Shown here: positions 32,864 to 38,061 of the stretch, one piece after another | Numbering within the stretch: position 1 is the stretch's first letter | Layout: each line of letters starts with the position of its first letter | DNA from: Burkholderiaceae bacterium | Lineage (GTDB): Bacteria > Pseudomonadota > Gammaproteobacteria > Burkholderiales > Burkholderiaceae_D | Direction: 5' to 3' | Length of the DNA stretch: 38,061 nt | Assembly (NCBI GenBank): GCA_030158675.1 | Contig: JAOASL010000020.1 | Span: 117,499-155,559 of the forward strand | Notes under the pieces: generated by a model | The model's database searches: none | What the model saw: the letters and a program-made list of their open reading frames with translations, nothing else | Told to the model about the DNA's origin: nothing | Translations under genes and position numbers: made by a program

Positions 32864-32940
32864 GCTGAACAAAAGACCGTCCGCTCCGGCCCGGCACAGC
32901 CCGTGGCATGGCAGCGGATCGGTCACAGAGGAGACAAGGC

Positions 32941-34263
32941 ATGCTCGTGAAAAAGCCCGTAGTCGCAGAGCTCGAACCGATAGAAACGGCCAGCCGCGAC
33001 GAGATTTCAGCGCTGCAGCTGCAGCGACTGCAATGGACGCTGCGCCATACCTGGGACAACGTGCCGGCGTTCCGGCAGAAATGCGCGGCGCTCGGCGTGC
33101 ATCCGGACGACATGAAGCAGCTGCCGGACCTGGCGAAATTCCCGTTCATGACGAAGGTCGACCTGCGCGAAAACTATCCGTTCGGACTGTTTGCGGTACC
33201 GCGCGAACAGCTGGCGCGGCTGCATGCCTCGTCCGGCACGACCGGCAAGCCGGTGGTGGCCGGCTACACCCTGAACGACCTCGACCACTGGGCTCAGGTC
33301 GTCGCCCGTTCGCTGCGCGCGGCCGGACTGCGCGCCGGCCACATGGTGCATAACGCGTACGGCTACGGCATGTTCACCGGCGGGCTCGGTGCGCACTATG
33401 GCATCGAGCGCGCCGGCTGCTGCGTGGTGCCGATGTCGGGTGGGCAGACCGAGAAACAGGTGCAGCAGATCCTCGACTTCAGGCCCGACGCGATCATGGT
33501 CACGCCGTCCTATTCGCTGGTGATCGCCGAAGCATTCGAGCGCCTCGGCGTGAGCCCGCAGGACATCTCGCTGAAGGTCGGTATCTTCGGCGCCGAGCCC
33601 TGGGGCCAGGGCATGCGCGCCGAAATCGAGAAGAAGCTCGGCATTGACGCGGTCGACATCTACGGGCTGACCGAGGTGATGGGGCCGGGCGTGGCCAGCG
33701 AATGCATCGAAAGCAAGGACGGCCCGGTGGTCTGGGAAGACCATTTCTATCCCGAGATCATCGACCCGCTGACCGGCGAAGTGAAGGCCGACGGCGAAGA
33801 AGGCGAACTGGTGTTCACGTCGCTGACCAAGGAGGCGTTCCCGGTGATCCGTTTCCGCACGCGCGACCTGACCCGCCTGCTGCCGCCGACCGCGCGCTCG
33901 TTCCGCCGTATCGGCAAGATCACCGGCCGCTCCGACGACATGCTGATCATTCGCGGCGTGAACGTGTTCCCGACGCAGGTCGAAGAACAGATCCTGCGCG
34001 ACCCGAAGCTGGGCGGCACTTACCAGCTGGTGCTCACGCGCGACGGCCATCTCGACAACATGGAAGTGCGCTGCGAGCTGCAACGTGAATTCAGCGGAAT
34101 GGATAACACCGCGCGCGCCGCCGTCGCCACAGAGCTCGCACATCGCATCAAGACCAATGCCGGTATCTCGACGACGGTCACACTGCTGGACGTGGATTCG
34201 ATTCCGCGCACGCTGGTCGGCAAGGCCAGGCGCGTGATCGACGAGCGTCCCGGCACTGACTGA
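32941..34263 (+). CDS. paaK: Phenylacetate-CoA ligase PaaK
   Basis: A 440-residue adenylate-forming ligase that activates phenylacetate with ATP and CoA, the entry step of the pathway. The P-loop-like motif SSGTTGKP lies at 97-104, the adenylate motif YGLTEVMGPG starts at 241, FPVIRFRTRDLTRL follows, and the C-terminal lid has GRSDDMLIIRGVNVFPTQVE. The length matches PaaK rather than longer acyl-CoA synthetases. GAGGAGACAAGGC before ATG 32941 is a good ribosome site. It lies 77 bp after paaI. Confidence 0.95.
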   Translation: MLVKKPVVAELEPIETASRDEISALQLQRLQWTLRHTWDNVPAFRQKCAALGVHPDDMKQLPDLAKFPFMTKVDLRENYPFGLFAVPREQLARLHASSGTTGKPVVAGYTLNDLDHWAQVVARSLRAAGLRAGHMVHNAYGYGMFTGGLGAHYGIERAGCCVVPMSGGQTEKQVQQILDFRPDAIMVTPSYSLVIAEAFERLGVSPQDISLKVGIFGAEPWGQGMRAEIEKKLGIDAVDIYGLTEVMGPGVASECIESKDGPVVWEDHFYPEIIDPLTGEVKADGEEGELVFTSLTKEAFPVIRFRTRDLTRLLPPTARSFRRIGKITGRSDDMLIIRGVNVFPTQVEEQILRDPKLGGTYQLVLTRDGHLDNMEVRCELQREFSGMDNTARAAVATELAHRIKTNAGISTTVTLLDVDSIPRTLVGKARRVIDERPGTD

Positions 34264-34315
34264 CGAATGACAACCGGCACCTGAACTGCCAGACAGCATA
34301 CCGAGAGGAGGACTC

Positions 34316-35329
34316 ATGTACACCCAATCGTTCACCGTGGGCGACGGCAAGCAGAATAAGCCCGTGCCGCTGACCGCGAGCACCGAAGACCCGCTGAAGC
34401 AGGCGGCCTTCGACGCGAAGATCGACGCCGACGGCCGCATCGAGCCGCAGGACTGGATGCCCGACGCGTACCGCAAGACACTGGTGCGGCAGATCAGCCA
34501 GCATGCGCACAGCGAGATCGTTGGCATGCTCCCCGAAGGCAACTGGATCTCGCGCGCGCCCAGCCTGAAGCGCAAGGCCATCCTGATCGCGAAAGTGCAG
34601 GACGAAGGCGGCCACGGCCTCTACCTGTATTCCGCCGCCGAGACACTCGGCGTGTCGCGCGACAAGCTGCTCGGCGACCTGCACAGCGGCCGCGCGAAAT
34701 ACAGTTCGATCTTCAATTACCCGACGCTGAACTGGGCTGATGTCGGCGTGATCGGCTGGCTGGTCGACGGTGCGGCGATCATGAACCAGATCCCGCTGTG
34801 CCGCTGCTCGTACGGCCCCTATGCGCGCGCGATGGTGCGCGTCTGCAAGGAAGAGTCGTTTCATCAGCGCCAGGGCTATGAGGCGCTGCTGGTGATGATG
34901 AAGGGCACCGCTGAACAGCGCGCGATGGTGCAGGACGCCGTCAATCGCTGGTGGTGGAAATGCCTGGCCATGTTCGGCCCGCCGGATGCCGACAGCCCGA
35001 ACAGCGTGCAGGGCACGCGCTGGGGCATCAAGCGCATCTCGAACGACGACCTGCGACAGAAGTTCATCGACGCCACCGTGCCGCAGGCGCAGGTGCTCGG
35101 CGTCAGCCTGCCCGATCCTGATCTGAAGTGGAACGCGCAGCGCGGCCACCACGACTACGGTCGCATCGACTGGGACGAATTCTGGAATACCGTCAACGGC
35201 AACGGCCCCTGCAACAAGGAACGCCTGGCCACGCGGGTCAAGGCACACGACGACGGACAGTGGGTGCGCGAGGCCGCGCTTGCCTACGCCCGCAAACAGC
35301 AAGCGCGCGCAACGCAGGAGGCCGCATGA
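34316..35329 (+). CDS. paaA: 1,2-phenylacetyl-CoA epoxidase, catalytic subunit PaaA
   Basis: A 337-residue di-iron subunit of the PaaABCE monooxygenase, which turns phenylacetyl-CoA into its 1,2-epoxide. The first metal motif is QDEGGH (E97 and H100), with E67 upstream; the second is [13 protein letters not shown]. The ferritin-like helices continue with [15 protein letters not shown] and the end is [25 protein letters not shown] ribosome site precedes ATG 34316. Its stop overlaps the paaB start (ATGA). Confidence 0.96.
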   Translation: MYTQSFTVGDGKQNKPVPLTASTEDPLKQAAFDAKIDADGRIEPQDWMPDAYRKTLVRQISQHAHSEIVGMLPEGNWISRAPSLKRKAILIAKVQDEGGHGLYLYSAAETLGVSRDKLLGDLHSGRAKYSSIFNYPTLNWADVGVIGWLVDGAAIMNQIPLCRCSYGPYARAMVRVCKEESFHQRQGYEALLVMMKGTAEQRAMVQDAVNRWWWKCLAMFGPPDADSPNSVQGTRWGIKRISNDDLRQKFIDATVPQAQVLGVSLPDPDLKWNAQRGHHDYGRIDWDEFWNTVNGNGPCNKERLATRVKAHDDGQWVREAALAYARKQQARATQEAA

Positions 35330-35619
35330 GCACCGCACTGAAGGAATGGCCGCTGTGGGAAGTGTTCATCCGCTCGAAACAGGGCCTTGAGCACAAGCAT
35401 TGCGGCAGCCTGCACGCGGCTGATTCAGCGCAGGCGCTGCAAATGGCGCGTGACGTCTACACGCGCCGGCAGGAAGGTGTGAGCATCTGGATCGTGCGTT
35501 CGGCCGACATCGTCGCCAGCAGCCCGGATGACAAGGGCGAGCTGTTCGATCCGGCCGGCGACAAGATCTACCGGCACCCGACTTTCTACGTCATCCCCGA
35601 CGAAGTGGGGCACATGTGA
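35326..35619 (+). CDS. paaB: 1,2-phenylacetyl-CoA epoxidase, subunit PaaB
   Basis: A 97-residue small subunit that bridges the PaaAC core. Its typical opening [20 protein letters not shown], the central [21 protein letters not shown] and the final [14 protein letters not shown] are all present. The start codon overlaps the stop of paaA (ATGA) and its TGA shares a base with the ATG of paaC, giving a continuous coupled unit. Confidence 0.95.
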   Translation: MSTALKEWPLWEVFIRSKQGLEHKHCGSLHAADSAQALQMARDVYTRRQEGVSIWIVRSADIVASSPDDKGELFDPAGDKIYRHPTFYVIPDEVGHM

Positions 35620-36428
35620 TGAACACGATGCCTGTCACGCTGGCCACCCGCGCCCTCCTCGATTACGTGCTGCATCTGGCCGACAATGCACTGGTGCTCG
35701 GCCAGCGCAATGCCGAGTGGTGCGGCCACGGCCCTGTGCTGGAGGAAGACATCGCGATGTCGAATGTCAGCCTCGACCTGATCGGCCAGGCACGCCTGCT
35801 CTACCAGCTGGCCGCGCGCCTGCAAGGCGGCGAGGCAACCGAAGACACGCTGGCCTATTTCCGCGACGTGCCCGACTTTCGCAACTACACGCTGCTGGAG
35901 CTGCCGCATCATGCGGCGCTGGTCGGCTACGCGCAGGAACGGCTGGACTTCGGCACGACCATCGTGCGCAACTTCCTGTACAGCGCACTGATGGTGCTGG
36001 TCTGGGAGGCGCTGCGGCAGTCGGCGGATGCGGATCTTGCCGCCATCGCGGAGAAATCGGTGAAGGAGGTGCGCTACCACCTGCAGCACAGCCGCGACTG
36101 GCTGGTGCGGCTCGGCGACGGCACTGACGAATCACGGCAGCGCATGCAGGCAGCGTTAAACCACCTGTATGCGTACACGCGCGAATTCTGGGCCGGCAGT
36201 GCGGTGGAAGCCGAAGCCATCCGGCTTGCGGTCGGCGCGAATGTCGCCGCGCTAAAGCCTTCGTGGGACGCGATCGTGGACGATGCGCTCGCCGAAGCCA
36301 CACTGAGCAAGCCCGAGACCGCCGGCTACATCACCGAAGGCAAGCAAGGCATTCATTCCGAACATCTGGGCTTCCTGCTGGCCGAAATGCAGAGCCTGGC
36401 GCGCGCGCATCCGAATGCAGTCTGGTGA
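35619..36428 (+). CDS. paaC: 1,2-phenylacetyl-CoA epoxidase, structural subunit PaaC
   Basis: A 269-residue ferritin-like subunit, related to PaaA but structural in the complex. Family segments are LHLADNALVLGQRNAEWCGH, DIAMSNVSLDLIGQARLLY, ALMVLVWEALRQS and KEVRYHLQHSRDWLVRLGDG; the end has EGKQGIHSEHLGFLLAEMQ. The ATG at 35619 overlaps the paaB stop (TGATG). A GTG three bases upstream is an alternative start that would add one residue. Confidence 0.95.
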   Translation: MNTMPVTLATRALLDYVLHLADNALVLGQRNAEWCGHGPVLEEDIAMSNVSLDLIGQARLLYQLAARLQGGEATEDTLAYFRDVPDFRNYTLLELPHHAALVGYAQERLDFGTTIVRNFLYSALMVLVWEALRQSADADLAAIAEKSVKEVRYHLQHSRDWLVRLGDGTDESRQRMQAALNHLYAYTREFWAGSAVEAEAIRLAVGANVAALKPSWDAIVDDALAEATLSKPETAGYITEGKQGIHSEHLGFLLAEMQSLARAHPNAVW

Positions 36429-36435
36429 GCTGACG

Positions 36436-36939
36436 ATGAACACCAGGCTGGACGCCGTGTGGGATGCGCTGGATGCGTTGTCGGATCCGGAAATTCCGGT
36501 GCTGACGCTGCGCGACCTCGGCATCTTGCGCGATGTGCGTGCCACAGCCGACGGCCGGATCGAAGTCGTGATCACACCGACCTATAGCGGTTGCCCGGCG
36601 ATCAGTCAGATCGAGGATGACGTGCGCGCAACGCTCGAGGCGCATGGCATTGACGCACAAGTCGTCACGCAGCTGTCGCCGGCCTGGACCACCGACTGGA
36701 TGAGCGATGCGGGCAAGGACAAGCTGCGGCAGTACGGCATCGCGCCGCCGCACCGTGTGCCGGCTGACACGCAGGTGGTGCGCTTCATCGGCCGCGCCAC
36801 CGCACCGCCAGTCGTGCCGTGCCCACGCTGCGGTTCGTCGCACACAGTCGAGGCCTCGCGCTTTGCCTCGACCGCCTGCAAGGCACTGTACAAGTGCCTC
36901 GATTGCCAGGAACCCTTCGATTATTTCAAGCCGTATTGA
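36436..36939 (+). CDS. paaD: Phenylacetate pathway Fe-S assembly-type protein PaaD
   Basis: A 167-residue protein with an N-terminal DUF59/MIP18 domain (SDPEIPVLTLRDLGI at 16-30, then PTYSGCPAI with C53). The C-terminal zinc-ribbon-like part has C129-PR-C132 and C154-LD-C157. PaaD is needed for an active epoxidase and is thought to help build the Fe-S or di-iron centres. Start 36436 follows the paaC stop by seven bases; an in-frame ATG at 36415 inside paaC would add seven residues and cannot be excluded. Confidence 0.93.
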   Translation: MNTRLDAVWDALDALSDPEIPVLTLRDLGILRDVRATADGRIEVVITPTYSGCPAISQIEDDVRATLEAHGIDAQVVTQLSPAWTTDWMSDAGKDKLRQYGIAPPHRVPADTQVVRFIGRATAPPVVPCPRCGSSHTVEASRFASTACKALYKCLDCQEPFDYFKPY

Positions 36940-36960
36940 TACAGAACGGAGAACATCCCG

Positions 36961-38055
36961 ATGTCCGCCCCCCGCTTTTATGCGCTGAACGTCAAGCGAG
37001 TGACCCCGGAAGCTGCCGGCGCAATCGCTGTCACCTTCACGATTCCTGACGGGCAGCGCGCGCTATTCGACTTTCAGCCCGGCCAGTTCCTGACGCTGCG
37101 CCAGCAGTTCGACGGCCAAGAGGTGCGCCGTAATTATTCGATCAGCTGCGCGCGCAGCCGCCTGCAGACGGGCGAACTGGAGATCGGCATCCGCCCGGTC
37201 GAAGGCGGACTGTTCTCGAACTGGGCCGCGCAACACCTGAAGGCCGGCGACAGCCTTGAGGTGATGCCGCCGGACGGCCGCTTCACGGTGAAGAAGCAGC
37301 GCGCGATCCACCGCGTCGGCTTTGCGGCCGGCTCGGGCATCACACCGATTCTGTCGATTGCGGCGTCGACGCTGGAAGAACAGCCGGCCAGCAAGTTCAC
37401 CCTCGTCTACGGCAACCGCCGCATGTCCAGTGTGATGTTCAACGAAGCGCTGCAAGACCTGAAAGACCGCTACCCGGACCGGCTGACGCTGATCCATGTG
37501 CTGTCACGACAGGCACAGGAAGTCGACCTGCTGCAGGGGCGCATCGACGGCGACAAGGTGCGGCAGATCATTGCCGCACTGCTGCCGGTGAAGAGCATGG
37601 ACGAGGTTTTCATCTGCGGACCGGAAGCGATGATCGAGGCTACCGGAAAAGCACTGGTCGACGCCGGCGTGCCGGCCGACCGCGTGCACAGCGAGCGCTT
37701 CACGTCCGGACCGGCGGTAGCCGCGAAGGTACAGGCCGACACCGACGCCCAGGCACAGGAGCGCCGAGGTCAAAAAGATGTTGCGCTGACCGTGATCCTC
37801 GACGGCAAGGAACATGAACTGACAATGCGTGCGGACGAGCATGTGCTCGACGCAGCGCTTGAGGCCGGGCTCGACCTGCCCTATTCGTGCAAGGCCGGCG
37901 TCTGCTGCACCTGCCGTGCGAAAGTGCTCGAAGGCGATACCGTCATGGACAAGAATTTCACGCTGGAGGCCGAAGAGATGGCGCAGGGCTATGTGCTGTC
38001 TTGTCAGGCCAGGCCGCTGTCGAAGAGCGTGCGGGTGAGTTACGACGAGCGGTGA
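36961..38055 (+). CDS. paaE: 1,2-phenylacetyl-CoA epoxidase, reductase subunit PaaE
   Basis: A 364-residue NADPH-dependent reductase that feeds electrons to PaaAC. The FAD-binding motif is R57-N-Y59-S60, the nucleotide-binding segment GFAAGSGITPILSIAAS follows, and FICGPEAMIEA closes the reductase half. The C-terminal plant-type [2Fe-2S] ferredoxin has ligands C310, C315, C318 and C348 (CKAGVCCTCRAKV, then SCQARP). The stop codon lies six bases before the window end, so whether the operon continues is not visible. Confidence 0.95.
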   Translation: MSAPRFYALNVKRVTPEAAGAIAVTFTIPDGQRALFDFQPGQFLTLRQQFDGQEVRRNYSISCARSRLQTGELEIGIRPVEGGLFSNWAAQHLKAGDSLEVMPPDGRFTVKKQRAIHRVGFAAGSGITPILSIAASTLEEQPASKFTLVYGNRRMSSVMFNEALQDLKDRYPDRLTLIHVLSRQAQEVDLLQGRIDGDKVRQIIAALLPVKSMDEVFICGPEAMIEATGKALVDAGVPADRVHSERFTSGPAVAAKVQADTDAQAQERRGQKDVALTVILDGKEHELTMRADEHVLDAALEAGLDLPYSCKAGVCCTCRAKVLEGDTVMDKNFTLEAEEMAQGYVLSCQARPLSKSVRVSYDER

Positions 38056-38061
38056 AGCAGT

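Noticed and set aside
33007-34581. A 524-codon minus-strand open frame opposite paaK
   Set aside because: Shadow of paaK and the start of paaA; composition is His/Arg/Val-rich with no motif.

Overview
This 38 kb window is GC-rich, densely coding DNA from a proteobacterium, most likely a betaproteobacterium of the Burkholderiales (Oxalobacteraceae-like). That placement is inferred from gene content and base composition: a phenylacetate (paa) operon, many LysR/GntR-linked catabolic operons, a periplasmic PQQ dehydrogenase, EptA and PAS-GGDEF-EAL signalling. The window has no rRNA, tRNA or other marker gene that would fix the taxon. I found no insertion sequence, prophage, integrase or CRISPR array.

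Layout, left to right. (1) 1-4152: an AT-rich 9-bp tandem repeat at the edge, then minus-strand genes for an ACS-type MFS importer, an FCD-type GntR regulator and the lipid A phosphoethanolamine transferase EptA. A dense stack of inverted repeats lies between gntR and eptA. (2) 4431-13764 (minus): a LysR regulator followed by a catabolic run of CaiB/BaiF CoA-transferase, alpha/beta hydrolase, crotonase, iron-type alcohol dehydrogenase, atypical SDR, MHS-type symporter and GabD-like semialdehyde dehydrogenase. The substrate is unknown; the end product is probably succinate. (3) 13935-16109 (plus): a PQQ alcohol dehydrogenase with the lanthanide-type extra aspartate, an intrinsic terminator, and a small periplasmic cytochrome c. 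(4) 16134-20661 (minus): Sad-type semialdehyde dehydrogenase, a beta-hydroxyacid dehydrogenase, a DmlA/TtuC-type decarboxylating dehydrogenase and a zinc-free MDR oxidoreductase. (5) 20834-23278 (minus): a tightly overlapping trio of family 2 glycosyltransferase, FdtA/WxcM-like cupin and FAD oxidoreductase, away from any visible polysaccharide locus. (6) 23390-25436: an orphan ModA-like binding protein diverging from a methyltransferase. (7) 25652-30496 (plus): a PhnD-like binding protein overlapping a membrane diguanylate cyclase, then a three-PAS GGDEF-EAL protein. (8) 30877-38055 (plus): paaH-paaI-paaK-paaABCDE, covering activation of phenylacetate to its CoA thioester, epoxidation by the PaaABCE monooxygenase, salvage by thioesterase and one beta-oxidation-like dehydrogenase. 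paaG, paaZ, paaJ and paaF are not in the window.

The signals I would follow first are: a dispersed repeat of about 61 bp (consensus start GTGCYTCTGACAAAAC) found beside the stop codons of four genes, one copy being a hairpin of about 102 nt; the four back-to-back dyads between gntR and eptA; the lanthanide-type PQQ dehydrogenase with a LysR-like dyad just upstream of its promoter; the glycosyltransferase-cupin-FAD trio; and the binding protein-diguanylate cyclase pair, which looks like a ligand-to-c-di-GMP sensing unit.
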